Source: DATCHW01 sp036508135
GTDB taxonomy: Bacteria; Bacteroidota; Ignavibacteria; Tepidaquicellales; Tepidaquicellaceae
Direction of reading: 5' to 3'
DNA: 12,679 bases
Assembly: GCA_036508135.1 (NCBI GenBank)
Contig: DATCHW010000263.1
Span: forward strand, 1 to 12,679
Under the pieces are notes generated by a model. The model did no database searches. It saw only the letters and a list, made by a program, of their open reading frames with translations, and was not told the origin of the DNA. Shown here one piece after another: positions 6,593 through 12,679 of the stretch. The stretch's first letter is position 1; each line of letters begins with the position of its first letter. The translations under genes were made by a program, and so were the position numbers.

Positions 6593-6909
6593 TTATTTGT
6601 TTTTAAATTGTTATTATTCGATTGTCTTTTTGTGTATAGTGTGTCCTAAAGTTGCACATAACTTGTTTATATGAATACAAAATGAACCCTAAGCCATTCT
6701 AATTCGGTGGATAGGTTTACTTTTTGACCTTTTTTATTCCTTTTATTTTTAAATTTCCTAACAACATTTATTATTAAAGATACTTATTTTAATTAAAATA
6801 TAGTATTTCTAAATATATTTTTTGCTTTTAAAAATTTCTATTAAATTATTAAACCTGAAAATTAAAATATCTATGAGGATTCATTATTAATATTTTCTAT
6901 TTACTTAAA
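6593..6909. other. AT-rich spacer upstream of parA
   Basis: No gene is visible in this stretch, which is extremely A/T-rich between about 6730 and 6910. The one notable element is GCACATAAC at 6654-6662, the inverted partner of GTTATGTGC at 5553-5561. The two 9-mers bracket parA and mark the likely cassette ends. The parA promoter should lie here, on the minus strand, but no clear -10/-35 or TAnnTTTG could be assigned. Confidence 0.5.
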
Positions 6910-7026
6910 TCAATTAAATCCTATCGCTTTTTCTTCTTTTAACTGAGTTTTATAAAATCCTTTATAATTTCGCTGTAAATATTCCATTAGATTATCTTTT
7001 GAAAACTGCGGGTTCATTTTGGTCAT
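6910..7026 (-). pseudogene. Unrecognised ORF remnant after the WYL gene
   Basis: The frame is open from 7092 to the stop at 6910-6912, but the first ATG is at 7026, giving only 38 aa (MTKMNPQFSKDNLMEYLQRN...). The codons before it also look coding (DYSFAGAFIANLIKQLK), and the frame begins inside the end of the WYL gene in another register. This suggests the 3' part of a longer gene whose 5' part was lost, leaving its tail fused behind the regulator. I cannot name the family. A genuine small gene starting at 7026 is the alternative. Confidence 0.35.
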
Positions 7027-7078
7027 TATTTTTAATTGTTTTATCAGATTTGCAATGAATGCCCCAGCAAACGAATAA

Positions 7079-8098
7079 TCAGATATTATAATTTAGAATT
7101 GCTTGTTTTAATTCCTCAATCACGTTCTTTCTTAGTTCGGTTGGTTTCAATACCTTACAATCTTTACCCAGGGCAAGTATCCAAAAAGTTACCTCAGTCA
7201 GATTATTAACTTTAAATTCCAATATCATCGAACCATCTTTTCTGTCCGTGATTTTCTGTGACTCGTGCCATTGCTTTTCCTTTACATATCCAACAGAATC
7301 ACCGGTTATATGCAGTTTAATATCATACATCTCTTTACTCTCATATATTCCAAAACTCCCTTTAAAGTATTCTTTTATATTAAAATCAGGTGGAATTTCA
7401 TAATATCTGTTTGTCAGTTTGATTTCCTGAATACGGCTAACTGCAAATACCTTAATCTCTTTTGAGAGATGACAATAACCCACCATATACCAGTCTCCCT
7501 GGTGATTGATAATATGATATGGGTCAATCTGTCGCTCCTTACTTATTCCGCTGTAGGCAGTGAAATATTTGATTTTAATTCTCCGGTTGTTATTCAGGGC
7601 GGTATTTAGATTATCCAGAATTTTTTCATCTACTTTCCGAACAGGTCCTATTTTAAAACTTATAATATTATCTAAATCTTTCGCAGATATAGTTATTTTG
7701 CTGTCAAAAAGATAAGAAAGCTTTTCATAAAACTTTTTAAAGTGTTTTGCATAAGGACTGTCTTTATACTGCTCTAAGACTTTCTCTGTTACTGCGATAG
7801 CAAGAAAATCGCTCGCATCAACTGACAAGGGATTTAGCCTAAATTTATTATCGGTATAATAATATCCCTTCCTTATATTATCAAATTCAATCGGAGCATC
7901 ATACTCATATTTCATAAAATCAACATCCCGTTGTATGGTTTTAGATGATACCCCAAGTAATTTTGACAGAATACTTTTATTCGGAAATCTTTTACCTGAT
8001 ATTTCCCTATCAATTGTAGCAAGACGTTTAAGAAGCGCCTTATTAACCGATAATTTCTGATCTTTTCCCATTTTAATATGCTTTCTTAAAAATATCAA
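7079..8098 (-). CDS. WYL-domain transcriptional regulator (HTH-WYL-WCX)
   Basis: A 339 aa YafY/PafC-type regulator. Residues about 15-80 form an N-terminal winged helix (LLKRLATIDREI...SKLLGVSSKTIQRDVDFMKYEYDAPI), the DNA-binding part. The WYL domain lies at about 165-240 with RRIKIKYFT and DPYHIINHQGDWYMVGYC, where the name-giving triad is W-Y-M instead of W-Y-L. A WCX-like extension (about 250-335) follows. WYL domains sense ligands, in several cases nucleic acids or cyclic nucleotides, and often control phage-defence loci such as CRISPR, BREX and CBASS. The annotated first Met may be too early; MGKDQKLS at 8071 is an equally good start. The gene follows a 45 aa membrane-peptide ORF by 9 bp and is followed by a gene remnant, so its original target operon may be lost. 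Confidence 0.85.
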   Translation of the reverse strand: MIFLRKHIKMGKDQKLSVNKALLKRLATIDREISGKRFPNKSILSKLLGVSSKTIQRDVDFMKYEYDAPIEFDNIRKGYYYTDNKFRLNPLSVDASDFLAIAVTEKVLEQYKDSPYAKHFKKFYEKLSYLFDSKITISAKDLDNIISFKIGPVRKVDEKILDNLNTALNNNRRIKIKYFTAYSGISKERQIDPYHIINHQGDWYMVGYCHLSKEIKVFAVSRIQEIKLTNRYYEIPPDFNIKEYFKGSFGIYESKEMYDIKLHITGDSVGYVKEKQWHESQKITDRKDGSMILEFKVNNLTEVTFWILALGKDCKVLKPTELRKNVIEELKQAILNYNI

Positions 8099-8107
8099 AA
8101 TGGAATG

Positions 8108-8245
8108 TTATTTGTTACTGAATAATATCCCCAGAATACCGCATGCAAATATCAAAAATATCATTAGAAAAATCAAAAGACACCCCCAACCGATGTTTTG
8201 CATCACATAAAACCTTTTAGCGAGTTTTTCTGTATAAGATTCCAT
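8108..8245 (-). CDS. 45 aa single-pass membrane peptide upstream of WYL gene
   Basis: The ATG at 8245-8243 opens a frame of 45 codons ending at 8108, only 9 bp before the WYL start and on the same strand. The product has a soluble N-terminus (MESYTEKLAKRFYVMQN) and one strong membrane helix at about 17-42 (IGWGCLLIFLMIFLIFACG...). The charged-then-hydrophobic layout and tight operon-like spacing support a real gene. It may be a membrane sensor or a small toxin-like peptide working with the regulator; nothing in the sequence decides this. Confidence 0.5.
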   Translation of the reverse strand: MESYTEKLAKRFYVMQNIGWGCLLIFLMIFLIFACGILGILFSNK

Positions 8246-8276
8246 AAATTATTTTTTTTAAATATAAGTGATCCGC

Positions 8277-8313
8277 AGGGACAAAAGATGTCCTTATAAT
8301 ATTATTATCTTTG
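8277..8313 (+). promoter_or_regulatory. Hairpin and TAnnTTTG promoter-like box
   Basis: Between the divergent genes, AGGGACA (8277-8283) and TGTCCTT (8289-8295) form a 7 bp stem with one wobble. TATCTTTG at 8306-8313 fits the Bacteroidota -7 consensus TAnnTTTG and lies about 24 bp before the plus-strand start. No -33 TTTG partner is evident. The hairpin could be an operator for the neighbouring WYL regulator; that is a guess from position. Confidence 0.3.
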
Positions 8314-8336
8314 TTAATAATTAAAGAAAAATAAAA

Positions 8337-9107
8337 TTGGGCAAACCAGACCTTTTATTTCCATTGATTAATCTGAATCATATACTCAAATGCGTTGCCC
8401 CGGGAACAGCATACAGCTTTAATTTCATATTAAGTGAATGCAGCAATATTGCGATGAATAAAAAACTATTTGAAATGTTTGGCTTAAATGAAAAAATTAT
8501 TGAGAAGTATGTAAAAAAAATATATGCAGGAATAATAGAATTGTTCACATTCCAGGACGAAAACATTTTGACAATTAATGTAACCAAAATGGCAGATTCT
8601 GCCAGAAAATATTTTAAATCAAAACCTGATCTGAATTTAGAAAGTCTCTATTCCGAAATGGATATATATGATTTCCTCGACTTTCTAAATAATAATCCGG
8701 TTTGTGCTGAAATCAATTCTGAAATAACTAAAATTTCAGATAATAATGGAAGTATTTTCGTTTCTCAACTTCAAAAAGAAGATAAAGATATGTTTGATGA
8801 TTTTATTTTTGCTGATATTCCCGCTAACTATAAAAATATTCACATTGATTTTATTTTAAGCAGTTATTTGTTTGATTCGATATTGCACCGTAAATCCGAT
8901 TGTATCTCGGAATATCCTTTCCCTTTCAGTATATTTGATAATCCCGGGAAACTTGAAGAATTAAAGCAAAGCAATTACCGGTTAACTAAAAATGCGCTTG
9001 TCGAAGTTCACTTAGACCCGCCTGATGAAATGATGAGGAATGGTATATTTATGAATTATTCCTTCTATATTAAATTTGATATACTGACAGGTGAATTAAT
9101 CCCCTGA
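8337..9107 (+). CDS. Hypothetical protein, 256 aa, non-ATG start
   Basis: The open frame begins after a stop at 8322-8324 and contains no ATG before codon 40; the earliest plausible start is the TTG at 8337. The alternative is the ATG at 8454 (MNKKLFEMFGLNEK), which would remove 39 residues that still look coding (LLFPLINLNHILKCVAPG). The protein is soluble, acidic and rich in Asp/Asn/Phe, without signal peptide or a domain I know. The end, EVHLDPPDEMMRNGIF...FYIKFDILTGELIP, has the strand-rich 'D..TGEL' ending common in small Bacteroidota proteins that resemble immunity proteins. The stop TGA abuts the next ATG at 9108, so the two genes are translationally linked. Confidence 0.6.
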   Translation: MGKPDLLFPLINLNHILKCVAPGTAYSFNFILSECSNIAMNKKLFEMFGLNEKIIEKYVKKIYAGIIELFTFQDENILTINVTKMADSARKYFKSKPDLNLESLYSEMDIYDFLDFLNNNPVCAEINSEITKISDNNGSIFVSQLQKEDKDMFDDFIFADIPANYKNIHIDFILSSYLFDSILHRKSDCISEYPFPFSIFDNPGKLEELKQSNYRLTKNALVEVHLDPPDEMMRNGIFMNYSFYIKFDILTGELIP

Positions 9108-9410
9108 ATGTTTTACAATTATTATAAATTGATTATGAATAAAAATATAAAATTATTATTGTTGTCAGGAATAATCGCTATTGTTTTTTGTTTCGGTATT
9201 TTTATCGAGTCCACTTTTAATATATTGGAAAATAAAGAACCGGAAAAGATAGTATTTAATGATACTATAATTGATCTTACTCAGGATATTGGGGTAATAT
9301 TAGAATTGCAAAGACAAGGAATATTAGATTCAGCCGGTTATATTAAGTTTGGTAGTTTTGAAATTGAAGACGGAAGATATTTCTTAGAAGTTAAGAAAGT
9401 CGAACATTGA
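9108..9410 (+). CDS. Small single-pass membrane protein, up to 100 aa
   Basis: The first ATG directly abuts the upstream stop, but the ATG at 9135 (MNKNIKLLLLSGIIAIVFCFG) gives a more typical N-terminal anchor and a 91 aa product. The hydrophobic stretch spans residues 14-33 of the long form; the rest (DTIIDLTQDIGVILELQRQGILDSAG...) is predicted to lie outside the cytoplasm. No lipobox is seen, though Cys28 lies inside the hydrophobic segment. It is probably translated by coupling to the 256 aa protein. I do not recognise the family. Confidence 0.55.
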   Translation: MFYNYYKLIMNKNIKLLLLSGIIAIVFCFGIFIESTFNILENKEPEKIVFNDTIIDLTQDIGVILELQRQGILDSAGYIKFGSFEIEDGRYFLEVKKVEH

Positions 9411-9570
9411 ATAATTCAATGTTTAAATTCATTGATGATGATGAATTCGAATATGAAACTTCATCTGATTTAACAACTACATTAGAAATGACCGGCAACC
9501 GCTTATCTGTCTTCATTTTCTCTTTAATCAGCTCAGCCAGAGTAATGTCTATATCATCGGCACAATAAAA
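9391..9570 (-). pseudogene. Out-of-frame C-terminal continuation of the 9549-9926 gene
   Basis: One base out of register from the 125 aa protein's last codons, the minus strand stays open from about 9571 to the stop at 9391 and reads FYCADDIDITLAELIKEKMK followed by TDKRLPVISNVVV. This looks more like protein than the antisense 49 aa ORF (9419-9568, plus). The TTTT run at 9570-9567 is a natural place for an indel or a slip. I infer that the original protein was up to about 60 residues longer. Confidence 0.4.
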
Positions 9571-9926
9571 TCCTTAACACATATCAACGGCTTATCCATT
9601 CTCAACTCGACAACCCCAGTCGCAACATTAATCAGATATTCCGCTTCAAAAAATATCCCGTCCAAATTGAATACAATCGTAAGTTTTATTTCGTCATAAT
9701 TGCACTCATCTGAATTTTCATATTCCCTTAATCTCCCGTATTCACCGATAGCCAATTCGTTATCTGTTGTTTCGAAAAGTGGTTTGAGATGCTTTGTAGC
9801 TATATTGAAATACAAATCATAAGGATTATAGTCTTCATCAAATAGATTACATTTGAATACATTCCAACCGATGAATTTATCTGAATGGGCTTTGAATGAA
9901 TAATTGTTTTTTTCTAATATTTTCAT
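9549..9926 (-). CDS. Hypothetical protein, 125 aa, probably frameshifted near its end
   Basis: A soluble, strand-rich protein starting MKILEKNNYSFKAHSDKFIGWNVF, with ...KLTIVFNLDGIFFEAEYLINVATGVVELRMDKP near the end. 'NATG-VVEL' style endings are frequent in small Bacteroidota proteins of the immunity type, and the nearby 256 aa protein ends somewhat similarly (NGIF...FDILTGEL); I would not call them homologs on this evidence. The annotated C-terminus FIVPMI is suspicious: a good coding frame continues in another register for about 60 codons. The gene converges on 9108-9410, and its putative extension overlaps that gene by 20 bp. No domain recognised. Confidence 0.55.
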   Translation of the reverse strand: MKILEKNNYSFKAHSDKFIGWNVFKCNLFDEDYNPYDLYFNIATKHLKPLFETTDNELAIGEYGRLREYENSDECNYDEIKLTIVFNLDGIFFEAEYLINVATGVVELRMDKPLICVKDFIVPMI

Positions 9927-10149
9927 AATTTAATTCCTTTAATATATTAATAGTATTTTCCGGCGATATTACCAAATCTCATGGCTCCCAATATTACAAG
10001 AAAAAAGGAGATTACTCCCCTCTGAATTTATTATACCACCATTTATTTTATCATTTGTTTTATTTCCATAATTGACTAATGTTCAATAAATTATTAATCC
10101 CGATTTATAAACATAGGGATTATTACGTTCTTTATATAAGATTTTAGCA
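9927..10149. other. Intergenic region with a small inverted repeat
   Basis: No gene is seen. TAATCCC (10095-10101) and GGGATTA (10116-10122) form a perfect 7 bp inverted repeat with a 14 bp spacer, a plausible protein site or minor hairpin upstream of the structured element. TTGACT at 10072-10077 could be a -35 box, but no convincing -10 follows at the right distance. Confidence 0.35.
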
Positions 10150-10163
10150 CGTAACTTGTTACG
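10150..10163. repeat. 14 bp palindrome at the edge of the RNA-like element
   Basis: CGTAAC and GTTACG flank a TT centre, a perfect 6+6 palindrome directly touching the first base of the long fold-back at 10164. It may be an operator for the element's promoter or an outer end of a mobile repeat. Confidence 0.4.
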
Positions 10164-10295
10164 CGTTCTTCGTTGAAAACACTGGGGTTCTAAAAAAAGT
10201 CAAAGGAACGATGTAATGGAGTTGCGTCCTGATATAAACAGGACGCGCTTCATTTTGTCTCTTTGACGGACCCCCCAGGGCCTCAACGAAGGACG
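10164..10295 (+). ncRNA. Candidate structured RNA, long multi-stem fold-back
   Basis: Five nested stems enclose the whole segment. CGTTCTTCGTTGA (10164-10176) pairs with TCAACGAAGGACG (10283-10295) with one G-U. CTGGGG (10182-10187) pairs with CCCCAG (10273-10278), GTCAAAG (10199-10205) with CTTTGAC (10261-10267), AATGGAG (10215-10221) with CTTCATT (10248-10254) with one G-U, and GCGTCCTG (10224-10231) with CAGGACGC (10239-10246) around a 7 nt loop. That is about 41 pairs in 132 nt with two wobble pairs that suit RNA. An intrinsic terminator follows on the same strand. A free RNA (for example 6S-like: long rod with internal bubbles) or a riboswitch-type leader are both possible; I do not recognise the family. 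A fold-back MITE is the main non-RNA alternative. Confidence 0.5.
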
Positions 10296-10318
10296 GGTGA
10301 AGTTAGCGTCCTTTTTTT
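10289..10318 (+). terminator. Intrinsic terminator overlapping the fold-back's 3' arm
   Basis: AAGGACG (10289-10295) pairs with CGTCCTT (10307-10313) around an 11 nt loop, and the T-run spans 10312-10318. The left arm is the same strand that closes the outer stem of the 10164-10295 structure, so the two folds exclude each other, as in attenuators and riboswitch expression platforms. Confidence 0.6.
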
Positions 10319-10668
10319 ATTGCATTAATATTATACCCGATAAAAAAATATATTTTTTAAACTTAAAAACTAAAACTATAAAACTTTTTAACAAAGAGTG
10401 CAAGATTTGCCTAAAGACTCACAGCGGTGGAGATCCGCCAGATATAATTATTAAATTTGAAGACGGAAAGGTTGTGTTTTTAAGCATAGCTAAAGGTAAT
10501 GGTACAAATCCCTACCCGGATGGATTATTAGACAAATGCATAGAAGAGATACAAAATAATGGGGGTTCTTTAAATAATGACATTATACAGAATCTTAATA
10601 ATGATGAAATATATGCTTATGTGTATTCTTTAGAAAATGAAATCCAACGAGAATATCTAAAATTATAA
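10297..10668 (+). CDS. Hypothetical ORF, up to 123 aa, no ATG
   Basis: The frame can start only at GTG 10297 and contains no ATG at all. That GTG lies in the loop of the terminator hairpin, so initiation there is doubtful. The body looks coding: NKECKICLKTHSGGDPPDIIIKFEDGKVVFLSIAKG, then an acidic helical end. Cys-x-x-Cys at KICL/ECKIC and the 'GGDPPDIII' stretch are the only notable features; the latter loosely recalls the metal-binding strand of PD-(D/E)xK nucleases (G.PPD.....E), too weak to assign. Either the gene is 5'-truncated by the structured element, or it uses an unusual start (ATT/ATA) beyond the terminator. Confidence 0.4.
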   Translation: MKLASFFYCINIIPDKKIYFLNLKTKTIKLFNKECKICLKTHSGGDPPDIIIKFEDGKVVFLSIAKGNGTNPYPDGLLDKCIEEIQNNGGSLNNDIIQNLNNDEIYAYVYSLENEIQREYLKL

Positions 10669-10686
10669 AAAAGTTTTTATAAACTT
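10663..10686. repeat. AT-rich palindromes between two genes
   Basis: TTATAAAAA (10663-10671) and TTTTTATAA (10674-10682) form a 9 bp inverted repeat; overlapping it, AAGTTT and AAACTT (10671-10686) form another. It covers the stop of the ORF at 10297-10668 and lies just before the zinc-ribbon gene, so it may be a weak bidirectional terminator or operator. Low complexity makes chance a real alternative. Confidence 0.3.
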
Positions 10687-10701
10687 CAAATTTCAATAAT
10701 T

Positions 10702-10926
10702 ATGAAATGTAGTAAATGCGGTATTGATTTCCATATCAGCAAAGATTTGAATGGCAAAAGCTATTTGGAAGATGAAAATTATTATGAATGCGCAATATGC
10801 CACAAACAATTTTGCCCGAAACATTTGAAACCGGATCTGCTAAGTAATTTCCGGGATGAGTTTGATAATAACAATCTCGATAAAATTTGTTTCGTTAATT
10901 TATGCGAGAACTGTAACAAGAAATAA
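10702..10926 (+). CDS. Small zinc-ribbon/treble-clef protein, 74 aa
   Basis: The protein is dominated by metal-ligand pairs: C3-x-x-C6 at the start, C30-x-x-C33 followed by C38-x-x-H41 (CAICHKQFCPKHL), and C63 with C68-x-x-C71 at the end. Nine potential ligands allow two zinc sites in a cross-brace or tandem-ribbon layout, comparable to RING/AN1-like or treble-clef folds, although no specific family is recognisable. It is soluble with a short acidic linker (FRDEFDNNN) between sites. Such proteins usually act through nucleic-acid or protein binding. It starts with ATG 33 bp after the preceding ORF and ends 28 bp before the secreted protein gene. Confidence 0.65.
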   Translation: MKCSKCGIDFHISKDLNGKSYLEDENYYECAICHKQFCPKHLKPDLLSNFRDEFDNNNLDKICFVNLCENCNKK

Positions 10927-10954
10927 ATATTCTTAAACCTTTAAAATAATTGTT

Positions 10955-12679
10955 ATGAAAAAACTTATATACTTTATCGTATTTGTTTATTTGTTTACAA
11001 ACATCGTTGAGTTAAAGTCCCAAACAGGGTGGAAAACTGTTTTTATCGATACAGAAGAAAGCCATTTTAAAACATTTTTTATAGATATAAATACTGGTTT
11101 TGCTTATGGTTACAGATACTTTAATAATACCAACGCAAGAAAAATTATTAAAACTACAAATTCGGGATTGAGTTGGGCAGATTATACAAATTTCAGTAAT
11201 TCGTCAGGTTATATTGCTTGTTTATATTTCATAAATCAAAATACAGGTTTTGTAAGTGTACAACGTAGCACATCCAACACGAAGGATAGATTTATGAAAA
11301 CGGTAAACGGAGGAAATAATTGGATATCAATGATTGATTCAACTACTCTTCATGACCACTACATTACTAGTGTTTCGTTTATTAATCAAGTTACTGGCTA
11401 TGCAGCTACGAATAATTATATACTTTACAAAACAACTAATACAGGTAATAATTGGTCTTTGATACCTTCTAATGATGTTCCTGGAGGGTTCACTAAAATT
11501 GTATTTACTTCGGAAAATATTGGTCATACGATAACGACGTCTTCTGCAACTTGGAAAACAAGTAATGGAGGCATTAATTGGAATATTGTTTATTCTTCTC
11601 ATGCAAGTGACATCTTTTTTCCCGAAATGAGCACAGGATATCAAGTATATGAGGCAACTATAGCCAAAACGACAAATTCAGGTGATAACTGGTTTGGTAT
11701 TCCGCATACGTTTATAGCTGCTCACTTTTACACCGTATATTTTTGTAATACAAATACTGGTTGGTTCGGAGGGTACGGGTCGACTGTTCCTTATCCACAA
11801 TATAATTTGATCTACAAATCGACTGACGGTGGTGATAATTTTATGAGACAATCTGTTGATAGTTTAAATGGATATATTTGGTCAATACAAATGATAGATT
11901 CAAGTGTGGGTTATTCCTCAGGATCATATAAATCATCATCTGGAACCGAATATGGGATTGTATATAAAACAACAACAGGAGGAGTTCTGTTCGCAAATGG
12001 ACCTATGTTGCTATCCCCTGTGAATAATTCTTTTAATGTTTCATATGTACCTACCATGATTTGGAATTCACTAAATTATGCTACAAAATATAGAATTCAA
12101 ATTTCATCGGATTCGAGTTTTAATTCTACTAATTATGATACAATAGTTACAAATACTCAAGCTGTTGTATCATCTGGAACATTGACAGGATTTACTAAAT
12201 ATTTTTGGAGAGTGTATGGTTTTAATATTTTATATTATAATGATTTAGAAATAAGTCCTTGGAGTTCAGTGTGGAATTTTACAACGACAATATCTTCTCC
12301 AACATTAGTATCCCCAGCTAACGGATCTTCAGGTGTTACGCTCATGCCATTACTTGATTGGAGTGATGTAACAGGAGCTACTTCGTATAATCTTCAAGTA
12401 GCAAACAACGCGGGTTTCTCGTTACCGGTAATTGATTTAAGCAGTCTTCCAAGCTCACAATATCAAGTTCCATCGGGTATTTTACAAGCGAATACAATTT
12501 ACTATTGGAGAGCAAGTGCATCAAACTCTAACGGAACAAGTAACTGGGCAACTGCTTGGAACTTTACAACACTTGCCTCGCCAAACACTCCTAATTTAAT
12601 CAGTCCAACTAATGGATCAAACATTTTAACACTTACGCCTACATTAGACTGGAGTGATGTAACAGGGGCAATTTCTTAT
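10955..12679 (+). CDS. Secreted beta-propeller plus Fn3-repeat protein (3' partial)
   Basis: The frame is open from the ATG at 10955 through the window end: 575 codons, with the 3' end missing. Residues 1-23 are a signal peptide ending KSQ. Residues about 24-345 contain seven repeats of the type 'TGF...KTTNSG..W': KTTNSGLSW, KTVNGGNNW, KTTNTGNNW, KTSNGGINW, KTTNSGDNW, KSTDGGDNF and KTTTGG. These are Ycf48/Asp-box-like blades, suggesting a seven-bladed propeller. Then come Fn3-like modules at about 350-445 and 448-545, with a third cut by the edge. Modules two and three share WSDVTGA and are 97 residues apart. Large exported proteins of this design in this phylum often end in a type IX secretion sorting domain, which would lie outside the window. 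Likely role: cell-surface or secreted binding/adhesion. Confidence 0.85.
   Translation, partial: MKKLIYFIVFVYLFTNIVELKSQTGWKTVFIDTEESHFKTFFIDINTGFAYGYRYFNNTNARKIIKTTNSGLSWADYTNFSNSSGYIACLYFINQNTGFVSVQRSTSNTKDRFMKTVNGGNNWISMIDSTTLHDHYITSVSFINQVTGYAATNNYILYKTTNTGNNWSLIPSNDVPGGFTKIVFTSENIGHTITTSSATWKTSNGGINWNIVYSSHASDIFFPEMSTGYQVYEATIAKTTNSGDNWFGIPHTFIAAHFYTVYFCNTNTGWFGGYGSTVPYPQYNLIYKSTDGGDNFMRQSVDSLNGYIWSIQMIDSSVGYSSGSYKSSSGTEYGIVYKTTTGGVLFANGPMLLSPVNNSFNVSYVPTMIWNSLNYATKYRIQISSDSSFNSTNYDTIVTNTQAVVSSGTLTGFTKYFWRVYGFNILYYNDLEISPWSSVWNFTTTISSPTLVSPANGSSGVTLMPLLDWSDVTGATSYNLQVANNAGFSLPVIDLSSLPSSQYQVPSGILQANTIYYWRASASNSNGTSNWATAWNFTTLASPNTPNLISPTNGSNILTLTPTLDWSDVTGAISY
12359..12666 (+). repeat. 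Coding repeats of the Fn3 modules
   Basis: A 17 bp sequence, TGGAGTGATGTAACAGG, is identical at 12359-12375 and 12650-12666, exactly 291 bp (97 codons) apart. Conservation at the nucleotide level, including synonymous positions, points to recent duplication or conversion between modules. Confidence 0.75.

Noticed and set aside
9419..9568. Plus-strand 49-codon ORF starting MFKFIDDDEFEYE
   Set aside because: It is antisense to a more protein-like minus-strand frame, and its second half (SVFIFSLISSARVMS) looks like a reverse reading of an amphipathic helix.
10164..10318. T-box leader or SRP RNA for the structured element
   Set aside because: No T-box specifier/AGGGTGG-like antiterminator sequence and no GNRA-capped SRP helix 8 could be found.
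11339..11644. Minus-strand 101-codon ORF
   Set aside because: Antisense to the propeller repeats of the secreted protein; composition is that of a shadow frame.

Overview
The window reads as a chromosomal accessory region from an AT-rich member of the Bacteroidota/Chlorobiota (FCB) group, possibly close to Ignavibacteria. Three things suggest this. The last gene encodes a secreted beta-propeller followed by Fn3-type 'LVSPANG...DWSDVTGA' repeats, common in that group. Signal peptides end in 'YSQ' or 'KSQ'. Most starts lack a Shine-Dalgarno sequence and sit in A/T-rich leaders. This is inference from style; no rRNA or core gene is present.

Layout. (1) 1-391: no convincing gene. It holds two direct copies of a ~51 bp repeat that resembles the 3' ends of nearby genes, then an array of CCGAGGG heptamers inverted about a central hairpin. 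(2) 392-868: an unrecognised, relatively GC-rich gene followed by a perfect hairpin. (3) 1005-1100: the severed N-terminus of an MmeI-like DNA methyltransferase, a scar of a lost restriction-modification gene. (4) 1114-3741: a tight seven-gene plus-strand cluster: three paralogous small membrane proteins, a secreted protein, a 39-44 aa peptide, a YARHG lipoprotein and a small cytosolic protein. (5) 3861-6592: a minus-strand pair, a ParA-type ATPase followed by an HNH nuclease carrying a DndB-like DGQHK motif. Between them lies a 136 bp imperfect palindrome with the architecture of an integron attC site; the first bases of the parA unit are complementary to the outer arm of this site, as in an integron cassette. 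(6) 6910-8245, minus strand: a 45 aa membrane peptide, a WYL-domain regulator, and a remnant reading frame. (7) 8337-9926: two abutting plus-strand genes converging on a minus-strand gene that seems frameshifted near its end. (8) 10150-10318: an elaborate fold-back structure whose 3' arm is shared with an intrinsic terminator, so two exclusive folds are possible. It is the best candidate here for an unrecognised structured RNA. (9) 10297-10926: an ORF without any ATG and a zinc-ribbon protein. (10) 10955 to the window end: the large secreted propeller/Fn3 protein, cut by the edge.

How it fits together: many short single-domain genes, relics of defence genes, a cassette-like recombination site, dispersed repeats and patchy base composition point to an accessory island built by insertion and loss. 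The most interesting units are the ParA plus HNH/DGQHK pair with its attC-like site and the two-state RNA element near 10.2 kb. Functions for both are inferred from motifs and context only.
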